Below are positions 1-8,019 of a stretch of 27,818 nucleotides of DNA, piece by piece. A program made the position numbers and the translations under genes. The notes below the pieces were generated by a model, which made no database searches, had not been told where the DNA came from, and worked only from the letters and a program-made list of their open reading frames with translations. The stretch is from Planctomycetota bacterium (GTDB lineage: Bacteria; Planctomycetota; Planctomycetia; Planctomycetales; Planctomycetaceae), in contig JACTNB010000018.1 of the NCBI GenBank assembly GCA_014584345.1, positions 1 through 27,818 on the forward strand, written 5' to 3'. Positions within the stretch are counted from its first letter, which is position 1. Each line of letters begins with the position of its first letter.

Positions 1-96
1 GTCAACTACCGACGCATCCTCGAAGTTCAGGCCCGCCTGCTCGCCCGGCACGTGCTCGGCGAACTGCCCGAGTATCCCAGTTTCCTGACCCGCTAA
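1..96 (+). CDS. cas1: Cas1 integrase, C-terminal end (partial)
   Basis: The first 96 bases read as the last 31 codons of a protein ending in LPEYPSFLTR and a TAA stop. The start lies outside the window. The tail, with QARLLARHVLGELPEYPSF, resembles the C-terminal helix of Cas1, the integrase that inserts new spacers into CRISPR arrays as a complex with Cas2. The call rests on this short tail and on position: cas2 starts 22 bases downstream on the same strand, followed by a leader and an array. None of the catalytic residues (Glu, His, Asp) can be seen. Whether this Cas1 is fused to a reverse transcriptase, as in some type III systems, cannot be judged from here. Confidence 0.75.
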   Translation, partial: VNYRRILEVQARLLARHVLGELPEYPSFLTR

Positions 97-118
97 ACGA
101 ACTCGATTGGAGTGGACC

Positions 119-412
119 ATGCGAACCGTCTATCTCATTTCCTACGACATCACCTGCCCAAAACGCTATCGCCGCGTTTACAAATCGATGAAGGGCCATG
201 GCGAACCGCTGCAGTATTCCGTTTTTCGTTGCGAGCTGACCGACATGGAACTACAGCAACTCAAGGCGGCATTGTGGCCGGTATTGAACTTGGATGAAGA
301 TCGTGTCATAATCGTTAATCTGGGGCTCATTGAGGGCCGGGGGGATGACTGCATTGAATTCTGGGGCGAACCCATTGTGTCCGTTCAACCCCGAACAGCG
401 ACAATAGTTTGA
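119..412 (+). CDS. cas2: Cas2 spacer-acquisition protein
   Basis: This 97-aa protein has the usual Cas2 length. It opens with the characteristic first strand (MRTVYLISYDI), whose Asp corresponds to the conserved acidic residue of the ferredoxin fold, followed by KRYRRVYKSMKGHGEPLQYSVF, the helix and second strand typical of the family. Cas2 forms a dimer that bridges two Cas1 dimers during spacer integration. A longer reading starting with TTG at 107 is possible, but ATG at 119 is preferred because GGAG at 109-112 sits six bases upstream and the family begins at MRT. The gene follows cas1 after 22 bases, so the two are probably co-transcribed. The array lies 185 bases downstream on the same strand. 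Confidence 0.95.
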   Translation: MRTVYLISYDITCPKRYRRVYKSMKGHGEPLQYSVFRCELTDMELQQLKAALWPVLNLDEDRVIIVNLGLIEGRGDDCIEFWGEPIVSVQPRTATIV

Positions 413-596
413 GGAAATGAGTTCGAGCGGTCCGGTGCCGCAAAAATCCCCGGTAGCCCTCGCAGTCGCAACCTGTTCCTTGGCAACTTGTTACTAAAAT
501 GGTACTAGAAAACCATGCCTTCTCGACAACCAATTCCGGCAGCCCTCGCAAACGCGTCGCTAACCTCCCGCCAGTTCACAACTTCGAACGCGGGCG
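413..596 (+). promoter_or_regulatory. CRISPR leader
   Basis: This 184-base non-coding stretch lies between cas2 and the first repeat and is the expected place for the array promoter and the integration signals. A weak promoter candidate is TTGGCA (480-485), a 17-base spacer, then TACTAG (503-508); only the -35 box is good. Two 20-base direct repeats, 450-469 and 536-555, match at 17 of 20 positions. The leader side is assigned from repeat orientation: the repeat ends in ATTGAAGC on the plus strand, like the common ATTGAAAC 3' end. The gene order cas1-cas2-leader-array agrees. Confidence 0.6.
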
Positions 597-917
597 GTCT
601 TCCGTCCTGATTCAGGACGGCCCCATTGAAGCTAGCAGGCGGGGATATGGACGCCTACGAAGTTGTGGTCTTCCGTCCTGATTCAGGACGGCCCCATTGA
701 AGCGAGTCGTGGACTGGCGAAGATCTGCGGCCACGTAGTCTTCCGTCCTGATTCAGGACGGCCCCATTGAAGCTCCTTCGCCCGAACGAGTTCCATTCGC
801 ATGTTCTTCGTCTTCCGTCCTGATTCAGGACGGCCCCATTGAAGCGATGACCGGCATGTCCATCGGGTCAGCCAGCAGATAGTCTTCCGTCCTGATTCAG
901 GACGGCCCCATTGAAGC
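597..917 (+). CRISPR. CRISPR array, 5 repeats and 4 spacers
   Basis: Five identical 36-nt repeats lie at 597-632, 668-703, 738-773, 810-845 and 882-917. They are separated by spacers of 35, 34, 36 and 36 nt (633-667, 704-737, 774-809, 846-881). The repeat contains an inverted repeat with 9-base arms around a single T (CCGTCCTGATTCAGGACGG), so its RNA should fold into a hairpin, and it ends in ATTGAAGC, which would give an 8-nt crRNA tag of that sequence. No repeat is degenerate, not even the last. The array serves the neighbouring type III-B complex. The spacers do not match anything obvious in this window; their targets are unknown. Confidence 0.98.
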
Positions 918-929
918 TCTCGCCCGCAT

Positions 930-958
930 GAAGAGTGTCGAGGCTTCGGCGACTCTTC
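930..958. terminator. Stem-loop between array and cmr operon
   Basis: Bases 930-936 pair perfectly with 952-958. After one bulged G (951), five more pairs (one of them G-U) close on a GGCT tetraloop, giving about 12 pairs. It starts 13 bases after the last repeat and sits between two convergent transcription units (array on plus, cmr operon on minus). Neither strand has a T-tract after the stem, so it is at best a weak intrinsic terminator. It may just help end both transcripts. Confidence 0.3.
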
Positions 959-1054
959 GACATTCCTACTCTCCTTACAAATGATAATACGCTCTTTTTC
1001 GATCGCCCACCAACCGTGGGAAAGTCCATGAAGCCGCCCCTGTTTACTTCAACA

Positions 1055-2308
1055 TCAAGGCATCTGCGGATTGAGCTTCTTCACGAGTTCGCGAACTCTT
1101 TGTGAGCCGTACTTTGGCTTACCTTGTTTTCCCTTCGTCGCGTCCGGAGCATTCCACACTCCCTTGTAGCTAGGAATGGATTCCACCAGTTCCCGAATCC
1201 AGTCAAGACAGTCTGGGGGCGGCTGCGGATGCTGGTCGGCAAACTCATACAGTGCGGAAATCATGTTCGTATCACCCGCCGACAGAGTCCAGTTCTGATC
1301 CCGCTGGAGTTTTTTCAATTTTTGAAGTGGCTCCGAATCTCCCGCCATTGAGGCTTGGAATTCGGCTTCCTTCGCAGCGAGTTGTCGTGCCGCATCTGCA
1401 CGCTTCTGCTGTTCTTCCTGCTGCTGACGGAAGCGTTCTTCCGCGACGGTGTCATTCTCGAAACGTCCGTAGCCGACGGCAGTCTTAGCCCCCGCCCCGC
1501 AGACTTCAATAGCCGCAAGCAGGGCGTCACTGAGTGAGTTCATTGTCGTCTCATCGAGCGAGCGGACGCCGCCAGCCGGGAGGATGCCAAGTTGCCACGA
1601 TTGCCCGGGAGCGACTGTCAAGAACGAGATCGGGACGGGATTGTGCCAGTCGCCGGGGATGTCTCCATTCTGGTAGTATGGCCCGTAATGTGGCGTCATG
1701 ACATCGACGTCGAGCTTCGGCGGACTGGTGGGCAGCATGTCGAGCAGAATGAACTTGCCCGCCTGGCCCAGTGTACCGAACCAGCGAGCAGTGTTGCTCT
1801 CGGGGGTCCAACGGTGCCTGTTCCAGTCCCAGTCGTCTGCTTCCTCTCGCAGCCAAGCAGCAAGCAGCCCTTTCAAACTGCTGCCCGGCAGGTAGGGCAC
1901 TCCCAATGTGTGATGCCACGCAAAGCCGTTTTCCAGCGGATGCTCGCGGCCCATGCCGGTCACAAAACGGTCGGTGTTGGTCAGGCAGATCACTTTGCCG
2001 CCGACTCCTCGCAATAGGGCTCGCTGGCGGGAGCAGGCTTCAGCGAGAAGCTTTTCTGATGCGACGAACCTGACCGGAAACTCGGACTTAAGCCAGTGCC
2101 CCTCCTTCTCGTGATCCGCTTTGTCACGGTCCTTTTTACTTCGATCACCTTTATCAAAGGCAAACGTCCACTCTTCATCGTGCCACCACGCGTCAGCGAA
2201 CTTGTCAAACAGCAGCCCGGCGTGTGCCGAAGAGGAATTCTTCCAGGGGGAGGCTTGCATCGCCTCACGATAGATGGGGCAGAATGGTTCCGAGGTCTGG
2301 CTACTCAT
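1055..2308 (-). CDS. cmr6: Cmr6, type III-B RAMP subunit
   Basis: This 417-aa RAMP-superfamily protein carries the Cmr6 pattern FVTGMGREHPLENGFAWH, then GVPYLPGSSLKGLLAAWL (around residues 134-153), the Gly-rich loop region of the RRM-like fold. Cmr6 caps the backbone of the Cmr complex and binds the 3' part of the crRNA next to Cmr1. It is somewhat longer than many Cmr6 proteins, with a charged, coiled-coil-like stretch rich in Gln, Glu, Lys and Ala after about residue 280 and a basic C-terminal tail. Its ATG overlaps the cmr5 stop by 8 bases, showing translational coupling. It is the last gene of the operon; the stop lies 137 bases from the array, which is read towards it. Confidence 0.93.
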   Translation of the reverse strand: MSSQTSEPFCPIYREAMQASPWKNSSSAHAGLLFDKFADAWWHDEEWTFAFDKGDRSKKDRDKADHEKEGHWLKSEFPVRFVASEKLLAEACSRQRALLRGVGGKVICLTNTDRFVTGMGREHPLENGFAWHHTLGVPYLPGSSLKGLLAAWLREEADDWDWNRHRWTPESNTARWFGTLGQAGKFILLDMLPTSPPKLDVDVMTPHYGPYYQNGDIPGDWHNPVPISFLTVAPGQSWQLGILPAGGVRSLDETTMNSLSDALLAAIEVCGAGAKTAVGYGRFENDTVAEERFRQQQEEQQKRADAARQLAAKEAEFQASMAGDSEPLQKLKKLQRDQNWTLSAGDTNMISALYEFADQHPQPPPDCLDWIRELVESIPSYKGVWNAPDATKGKQGKPKYGSQRVRELVKKLNPQMP

Positions 2309-2726
2309 CTGACTGACCTTCCTTCTCTTTCAGGTAGGCCCGGGCGAACTGCTTCAGCCAGTTGAGATACGCCATCGCTTCCGCCTGAGCGCGGACGTAG
2401 GTGTCTTGATTCCCATCCATCAGCCGTTCGATCACGCGTGGCAGTTCGCCGTCAGGAACTCGCAGTTCCGGCATTTGTCGGCTCAGCCAACCGGCAACGT
2501 GATTGTAGAGTATTCGTCTGGGGTTTACGGGGTTCCCTTTCGCCTTCGCCAATTGAGTCGTGAGTGTCTGGCCCAGGCCGTTCATCACGATCGTCGCCGG
2601 AAGAGCGGATGCGTACGACACGTAGTGGCCGTATGTCCCTTCGCCAAGCTTTTCCAGATCACGGATGCATTGCAAAGCGAACTGCGCCCGCAGTTGATCG
2701 AGTGTCTGAGTCGAGGTCTGGCTCAT
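2301..2726 (-). CDS. cmr5: Cmr5, type III-B small subunit
   Basis: This 141-aa, mostly helical protein starts with MSQTSTQTLDQLRAQFALQC, close to the usual Cmr5 opening in which a conserved Leu-Asp-Gln precedes Arg-Ala. Its length fits the family (about 120-150 aa). Cmr5 is the small alpha-helical (Cas11-type) subunit that forms the minor filament of the Cmr complex and helps hold crRNA and target RNA. The ATG overlaps the cmr4 stop by four bases (ATGA), and its own TAG lies within the start region of cmr6. Position between cmr4 and cmr6 supports the call as strongly as the sequence does. Confidence 0.93.
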   Translation of the reverse strand: MSQTSTQTLDQLRAQFALQCIRDLEKLGEGTYGHYVSYASALPATIVMNGLGQTLTTQLAKAKGNPVNPRRILYNHVAGWLSRQMPELRVPDGELPRVIERLMDGNQDTYVRAQAEAMAYLNWLKQFARAYLKEKEGQSDE

Positions 2727-3613
2727 TCGGCACCTCCCGTTCGTTCTGTCACTGCAAACCAGCCCTGGCCGACTGTTTCGTTGCCACCGACCTGCAGAAA
2801 GGGGCGGTTCGCAAACAGGCTGCGGATCGAATTGAGTGCGCCCTCACCACGCTCGGCCAGAAGACAGTAAAACAAGCTGTCTGGCGGGATGGTCTCTTCG
2901 TACCACAGCCCACCACCTGTAGTGACTTTCGTGTTAGGATCCAGTTTGTTGCGAGCGTTAATCGCCAGTCCGTAGCGGGCGAACCAGGCGAAGTCATCGT
3001 TGTGCAGGATGACAACTTGTTCCTTCAGTCGGTTGCGGGCTTCCTGATGGGCGATCAGTGAGCTGAGCTGGTCGATGACTCCAGCAGGCAGATCGACACT
3101 CCGTTTGAATTCCCGTTCTTCCAGATACAGAGCGTCCGGGCCGGTTCCCTGATACTGCCCCTTGTCCGGGCCAGTCGAGTCGATTGCCTGGCCGTTGCTG
3201 TCCGCCCGTTTGCGATCCCGCTCCAGCCGTTCCAGCAGATGCGGGCAGGTCACCCACTTGTAATGCGAAGTTAATGACCGGACCGGCAGCAGTACCAGCC
3301 GGGCATCAGAAACGAGAAGGTTTCCGGCGTTTTCCTGACGACCGAAGACCTGTTCGGTCACGGACGTGGCGGTCTTCTTTGCTGCCGCTTTCTCCTGTTC
3401 GTCACCGGTCAAACCGTTCGTTACTTTCATCGCCGCCGCATACTCGACCTGATACTTAAGATCCCGCAGCGCGCCTTTCAGGCTGCTGCCGACGATCACG
3501 GGATAGTCAGTCGCTGCCTCGCGGGCGACGGGGAGATCGACAAAGCCAGTGTCCTGACCGGCTCCGGGATGGATGGATGTCTCGGCCAGCAGGCCGAGGA
3601 TTGTGCTGTTCAT
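2723..3613 (-). CDS. cmr4: Cmr4, target-RNA-cleaving backbone subunit
   Basis: This 296-aa RAMP protein forms the repeated backbone of the Cmr complex and cuts bound target RNA at 6-nt intervals. The N-terminus reads IHPGAGQDTGFVDLPVARE, then YPVIVGSSLKGALRD, which is the Cmr4 signature. Counted from the chosen start, the Asp of VDLP is residue 26, the same number as the catalytic Asp26 of Pyrococcus furiosus Cmr4, so slicing is probably intact. A TTG-started form from 3649 is possible, but ATG at 3613 has a good Shine-Dalgarno (AAAGGA, five bases upstream) and gives the family N-terminus. It starts 60 bases after cmr3, the only sizeable gap in the operon. Confidence 0.96.
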   Translation of the reverse strand: MNSTILGLLAETSIHPGAGQDTGFVDLPVAREAATDYPVIVGSSLKGALRDLKYQVEYAAAMKVTNGLTGDEQEKAAAKKTATSVTEQVFGRQENAGNLLVSDARLVLLPVRSLTSHYKWVTCPHLLERLERDRKRADSNGQAIDSTGPDKGQYQGTGPDALYLEEREFKRSVDLPAGVIDQLSSLIAHQEARNRLKEQVVILHNDDFAWFARYGLAINARNKLDPNTKVTTGGGLWYEETIPPDSLFYCLLAERGEGALNSIRSLFANRPFLQVGGNETVGQGWFAVTERTGGAE

Positions 3614-3673
3614 GGGTGTCCTTTCGTCTGTTGTGCTGATCTGTGACAAATTGGTTCGGGAGATCTCCGCTGA

Positions 3674-4828
3674 TCAGGTGGAGCCGGTCAGGAACGCCAA
3701 GCCGTGGCCGTATTTTGTGTGCAGTGAGTCTCCAAGTTGGATCAGGCCGGTGTCGCAAGCTTGCGAGTTTTCAAGCCACCAGACCGTTCCAGCGGGAGCG
3801 AACGGCGCGAGAGGGAGCGGCTGGCTTTTTCGCGTATCCCAACCACCAATCAGGCGTGGCCGGTCAAGTGCCACCGTGGTTACTCTGCCACTCAGTCCAC
3901 CTCCCATGCAGGTCGCGTCGTCACCTGGCCCGGCTCCCCACCAGGAACCGCCGAAACGTGTTGGCTTGACGGAGATCACTGTCGCAGGGCCGGATGAGGC
4001 ACTCATCCGCGGCATAGACGGAGCACCCTTGAGCACATCAACTCCAGCCAGACGAGATTCGCCGCCGAGCGGCATCAATGACGGCCACTCCCACTTTTCT
4101 TTGGGCACACCAGCAACTGCCATGACCAGAGAGACTCTTGCCTTGTCATTCAGCCGGACATAGCGGGGGCTGTAGATGTCGCCTTGGCCGGTTGTCCGAG
4201 TGGTTTCGTCGCGACGAATTCCAACCCGGCTTTCATGTGCAAACAGGTCGGAACAATGCCGACAATCATCCGCGGCAGGCACATGACCTCGGAGAATTTT
4301 CGACATCCCGGCGATCGTGACGTACAGATCGCCTGCCGGCTCCGGGGGTTTCTTCCGCTGGGCGTCGCTCAGGCCGGGCTGGTCTGCCAGTCGATCCTGC
4401 CAGTCAGCGGGCAGCAGTGGTAATGAAATCTCTCCACAGTCTGTCAGGATTCGCTCACGCGACGGTTCCAGTAGAGTGACAGGCTGGAACCGGCCTTCGA
4501 CCAAATGGCCGACGACATGCCGGGGCAGCGTGAACAGCAGTTCCTCTGACTGCATCAGCAGTGGCCCCAGAAACGACAGGCTCCCCAGATTGTCGAAGCC
4601 ATCGCCGAGCACGTCGTTCAGTCCGGAATCCCACGATCCGTGTCCGTTCCAGCCCTGACCCCGCGCGAGCGCCGCACGAATCGCACCAACCACGGTTGCC
4701 GCGTTCGGGGGGAACTCACTTTCCAGGTCGCTCTGATCTTCTCCCCGATTGGACGGTCGGCCGTCGCGGAAGAACCACGCATCAACAGCATCGATTTTCA
4801 GCCACGTGTACTTTCCAGGGTCAACCAT
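3674..4828 (-). CDS. cmr3: Cmr3, crRNA 5'-tag-binding subunit
   Basis: This 384-aa RAMP protein shows the Cmr3 N-terminal signature: IDAVDAWFFRDGRPSNRGED, then ESEFPPNAATVVGAIRAAL. Cmr3 binds the 5' tag of the crRNA and pairs with Cas10 (Cmr2) to form the foot of the complex. The reading frame is open 39 codons further upstream, but ATG at 4828 is chosen: AAGGTG sits seven bases before it, the family pattern starts there, and the upstream part would lie wholly inside cmr2. The start overlaps the cmr2 stop by eight bases, so translation is coupled. A GIDG-like Gly-rich loop typical of RAMPs is harder to see near the C-terminus. Confidence 0.94.
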   Translation of the reverse strand: MVDPGKYTWLKIDAVDAWFFRDGRPSNRGEDQSDLESEFPPNAATVVGAIRAALARGQGWNGHGSWDSGLNDVLGDGFDNLGSLSFLGPLLMQSEELLFTLPRHVVGHLVEGRFQPVTLLEPSRERILTDCGEISLPLLPADWQDRLADQPGLSDAQRKKPPEPAGDLYVTIAGMSKILRGHVPAADDCRHCSDLFAHESRVGIRRDETTRTTGQGDIYSPRYVRLNDKARVSLVMAVAGVPKEKWEWPSLMPLGGESRLAGVDVLKGAPSMPRMSASSGPATVISVKPTRFGGSWWGAGPGDDATCMGGGLSGRVTTVALDRPRLIGGWDTRKSQPLPLAPFAPAGTVWWLENSQACDTGLIQLGDSLHTKYGHGLAFLTGST

Positions 4829-6800
4829 GATCTCCCACCTTTCCATCCTGAAGCTGTCGCAGAAACCTCGCGATACGCCAGCCGTCGAAGGCAAATGTGA
4901 GCGGATCAGCTTTGGGGGCTTCTGGCTTGTTTCGCTTCCATTCACGACTGAGCGACATCAGCTGATCAATGATCGGTTGAGTCTCCTGTTGAGAGATTTC
5001 TCTCCGCTGCTGACGAGTCATCCGTCGGCGATACTCGGCATGCGCCAAGTCACGGAGTAGATCAGGTTCGAACGGAATTTTGCTGAACGCGCCGGGCTGG
5101 TCTTGAGAATCGTCAAACAGACTGCCGAATCGCTCCCGCAGCAGGTAGAGATACGAGGCATTAAACTTCGCCTGCTCGTCCTGCACGTCTGAACCAAAGT
5201 GCTCTTCCACCAGTTCGACAAGAGACGTTGCATCTTCAACCTGACCGCGAAGTACTGACCAGGGAACAGACCACGCAGCATTCAGTCCGCTCCCGAGCAC
5301 GATTCCCATCGCGACGGAATCCCTGCCGGTCTGATCCTTGGCGACGTCGTCGAGCAGTCGGTGAGCCGTCTTCAGTACCTGTCGCAGTGGAAAACGCCAG
5401 TGGGCATAGACGATGGCCGCGGAGATTGTCGCAGACCCTGCCGCTTCAGTACCCGAGAACGCCTCGCGGTATTGATCACACAGTTGCTCCGCTGTATCCA
5501 GAGCCTGGGTTGCTGGAACCAGTGCCAGCACATCATCGCCCCCCGCATACACCGTGCGCCCAAAGTTCTTTTCGACGATTCCGCCGACCTGGCAGGCAAA
5601 TGTCCCCAGACATTTGCTCAACGCCTGCGAGCTGCCGAGTTGTCCTAGCAGCTCACCCATCGAATCGCCGTCCATGAGCAGCAACGAGTAGTAGGGTACG
5701 GGAGTCTCCTGTTCCCCATCGTTGCCACCTGCAGCGGCGCGATAAACACCCTGCAATGTGTTGAGCAGTTTGTCGACTGCTGATTTCCTCTCGCGTTTAT
5801 TATCATCAGTCGGCGTCGGTCCAAGTAGATCGCGTCCCGGTTCATCGTTGCGGATTGCGCTGGCAAACCAGATCGGGCCGTCGGCAACGGCCCACTCAAC
5901 GTCCGCGTCGCGTGCCGCCTGCCACTCGCTCTTCTGGTATCCAGAAGCAAGCGCCTGTTTCTGGTACTCCTCCGCAACCTTCCGGGCCTCGCCGGAAAGA
6001 CCTTTCAACCAGGGAACCGCCGCCATGAACGCCGTTGACGGCCAGCCCACCTGATTGAGTTCCGGGCTGATCTCATCACCGACGGCTTGCTTGATGACAT
6101 GAGGAAACAGCCGCTTGATCAGGGCAATGGCGCAGAGCCGCTCGCTTTCGCCAAGGTTGAGTCCCTGCACTCCTTCCTGCTGGCGGAGCGCCTGCCAGAA
6201 TGCATCGCGCTCCCGTCCAAAGTGCCCCGAGATCTCCTGCAGCGTGGGCATGAGCGAGCATTTGATTCCCCGTTCCTCGCTGGCGACGGAGTTTCGGAAA
6301 TTCTTACGCATCGCGGCCAGGTGGCCGATCGTCGTCTGAGCATCCGGTTCACCGACCACCCATGACAGTTCCCAGAAGCCTGTAACCTGTCGTTCCCAGA
6401 TGTCGCGCGTGCCGTTGCCCTGGTCAGCGACAGGTTTCACGAACTTTTCCCACACGGCCTCGGAGACTTGTCGCCATGCCGCTCGAAACGCCTTCCTGGC
6501 TGCTTCGGCCGCACCCTTTGCCCGACCCGCTGTATCATCGCCGGAGAACCGCATCTCAAACCGATTGGGAATCCCGCCGATAGCCGTCCGCTTGGACGTG
6601 ATCTGTCGCCGATCCGATTCTGCCCGGTAGGGAATGATGACCTCGCCACCCAATTCCTCTGCCTCGGCGGCAGCCAGCGCTCTTTCGGCGAGATACGACA
6701 GCAGCCAACTCCCCGCCCACAAATCCCGAGTCCGCCGCGCCTGAGCCACAAACCCCTGCACCGGACCAATGGAAAAAGAAAGATGAACAGCCTCAGCCAA
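4821..6800 (-). CDS. cmr2: Cmr2 (Cas10) without HD domain
   Basis: This 659-aa protein is the large subunit of the type III-B complex. It begins directly with LSFSIGPVQGFVAQARRTRD, a motif that in full-length Cmr2 follows an N-terminal HD nuclease domain. That domain is absent, and the length (659 aa against roughly 870 in P. furiosus) agrees. The Palm domains remain: MDGDSMG at 376-382 and GGDD at 420-423, the active site that makes cyclic oligoadenylates from ATP when target RNA is bound. So DNA cutting by Cas10 is not expected, but signalling to the CARF protein encoded at the head of the operon is. The start is TTG, supported by a near-ideal ribosome-binding site. It overlaps the cmr1 stop by eight bases. 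Confidence 0.96.
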   Translation of the reverse strand: MAEAVHLSFSIGPVQGFVAQARRTRDLWAGSWLLSYLAERALAAAEAEELGGEVIIPYRAESDRRQITSKRTAIGGIPNRFEMRFSGDDTAGRAKGAAEAARKAFRAAWRQVSEAVWEKFVKPVADQGNGTRDIWERQVTGFWELSWVVGEPDAQTTIGHLAAMRKNFRNSVASEERGIKCSLMPTLQEISGHFGRERDAFWQALRQQEGVQGLNLGESERLCAIALIKRLFPHVIKQAVGDEISPELNQVGWPSTAFMAAVPWLKGLSGEARKVAEEYQKQALASGYQKSEWQAARDADVEWAVADGPIWFASAIRNDEPGRDLLGPTPTDDNKRERKSAVDKLLNTLQGVYRAAAGGNDGEQETPVPYYSLLLMDGDSMGELLGQLGSSQALSKCLGTFACQVGGIVEKNFGRTVYAGGDDVLALVPATQALDTAEQLCDQYREAFSGTEAAGSATISAAIVYAHWRFPLRQVLKTAHRLLDDVAKDQTGRDSVAMGIVLGSGLNAAWSVPWSVLRGQVEDATSLVELVEEHFGSDVQDEQAKFNASYLYLLRERFGSLFDDSQDQPGAFSKIPFEPDLLRDLAHAEYRRRMTRQQRREISQQETQPIIDQLMSLSREWKRNKPEAPKADPLTFAFDGWRIARFLRQLQDGKVGDHG

Positions 6801-8019
6801 GTGGCACCTCCTTTGCGGTCAACATTGTCTTCTTCTGCCACCATTCGGAACCATCGGGAAACTGCTCGTATCCAGCGCGAGGGTGTGGCTGTGTTCCATT
6901 AGCTTCAAGCCGGTCCAGCAATGCGTTGACTGGAAACCAGAACGATTCACTCACATCAGTGCTGACACTGCGACCGAATGCACGAATGCGATCACCTTCG
7001 GGCAGGAATCTCGACGGAAGAAACGTGGCAATACCAAGCGGTACTGAATCGTTCGCGAGATGATGCACATGCAGAAACAGGGGGCTGGCCCTGCGATCGC
7101 CGCTCTCTGGTGCAACTTCGTTCTGTTGCCCTTTTCCGTAGTTGTGTGGCAGACCAAAAGCAACTCGGAACGGGTACTCAATCCCCGCATTTAGCCCTTT
7201 GCTGAGGTCATGGTCCCCGCGAAAGTTCTGCTCAGAAGGCTGCCCGAGGACCGTGCCATTCCGGCCCCAGCTTCGGAAGTGGACCTCTTCTCTTCCAAGT
7301 GCATCAAGCACATCGACAGCCCGTCGCGTGGCTTTATAGAGTGCTTCGACAACTCGACTGCGCGAACTCCATGCGGCCCAGTCCGGAACGCCGTCACAAA
7401 GCTCATACAAAACTTTCGCCAGGCGTTCTCCTATGGATTGAGACTCCTCCTGTTCGCTGCCGTTCAGTGCCAGCGACGTGAGAGTCAGGCTGCCTAAGCC
7501 CTTTCTGGATTTGCTGCCAAGTCCACCCACTGTCCCGAGTAGAATCAATGCTCGGCGCACTTCGTCTATCTGATCGGGGTCGGCGAGCCGCGAAAACCGA
7601 CAGGAAACAGTGAACTGTCCCCCGGGAATCATGGCCCGTGTCAGCCGCCCGGCCTTCGTGCTCTTCCCGTCGAAGGCTTCCATCACGCCATAACCCAGAT
7701 AGTGCAGCCCCAGCAGGCGGCCCCCTTCCAGGATCGCTCCCTTGCTGACCTGTGGTTCCAGCGACGCATTCGAAATGCGAAACTGCACTTGCGATTGTCC
7801 GACTCTCTGGTCGCTTGCACCGAAGAGAGCAGCTTCTTTCTTCTGAAGTTCGCGGTGATCTCTGACTCGTCCCCACATCAGTGAGCGCCACCAGAACCGC
7901 AGCGCTCCTTTGAAACTCGGCACGCGCAATTCCGCAGATGTCTGGTCCGCGCCGCTGCAGAACATCGGCGTCACGATGCGGTACGTCGCCTCGATCGTGA
8001 TTGGTTTGTTCAGTGTCAT
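6793..8019 (-). CDS. cmr1: Cmr1, type III-B RAMP subunit
   Basis: This 408-aa RAMP protein has the classic Cmr1 N-terminus: ITIEATYRIVTPMFCSGAD, then ELRVPSFKGALRFWWRSL (about residues 30-47), then EAALFGASD. Cmr1 sits at the head of the Cmr complex next to Cmr6 and contacts the 3' end of crRNA and target. Another Gly-rich stretch, LGTVGGLGSKSRKGLGSL (about 168-185), matches the second RAMP loop. The start ATG overlaps the stop of the CARF gene by four bases (ATGA). The stop overlaps cmr2 by eight bases. Nothing suggests truncation; the length is within the family range. Confidence 0.95.
   Translation of the reverse strand: MTLNKPITIEATYRIVTPMFCSGADQTSAELRVPSFKGALRFWWRSLMWGRVRDHRELQKKEAALFGASDQRVGQSQVQFRISNASLEPQVSKGAILEGGRLLGLHYLGYGVMEAFDGKSTKAGRLTRAMIPGGQFTVSCRFSRLADPDQIDEVRRALILLGTVGGLGSKSRKGLGSLTLTSLALNGSEQEESQSIGERLAKVLYELCDGVPDWAAWSSRSRVVEALYKATRRAVDVLDALGREEVHFRSWGRNGTVLGQPSEQNFRGDHDLSKGLNAGIEYPFRVAFGLPHNYGKGQQNEVAPESGDRRASPLFLHVHHLANDSVPLGIATFLPSRFLPEGDRIRAFGRSVSTDVSESFWFPVNALLDRLEANGTQPHPRAGYEQFPDGSEWWQKKTMLTAKEVPLG
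6805..6814 (-). promoter_or_regulatory. Strong Shine-Dalgarno that sets the TTG start of cmr2
   Basis: Read on the minus strand, this is AAAGGAGGTG, a near-perfect match to the 16S rRNA anti-Shine-Dalgarno. Its GGAGG core ends six bases before the TTG at 6800-6798. It lies inside the end of cmr1. It decides the cmr2 start, because no ATG is near and the protein family begins at this point. A rare start codon behind an ideal site may set the level of the large subunit relative to the backbone subunits. Confidence 0.8.

Noticed and set aside
107..118. TTG start that would lengthen Cas2 by four residues
   Set aside because: The ATG at 119 has GGAG at the right distance and gives the family N-terminus. 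The TTG would place that GGAG inside the gene.
3614..3649. TTG start that would lengthen Cmr4 by 12 residues
   Set aside because: ATG at 3613 has a better ribosome-binding site and places the catalytic Asp at position 26, as in characterised Cmr4.
4821..6800. An HD nuclease domain in Cmr2
   Set aside because: The protein begins at the motif that normally follows the HD domain. The cmr1 coding sequence and a strong ribosome-binding site directly upstream leave no room for a longer form.
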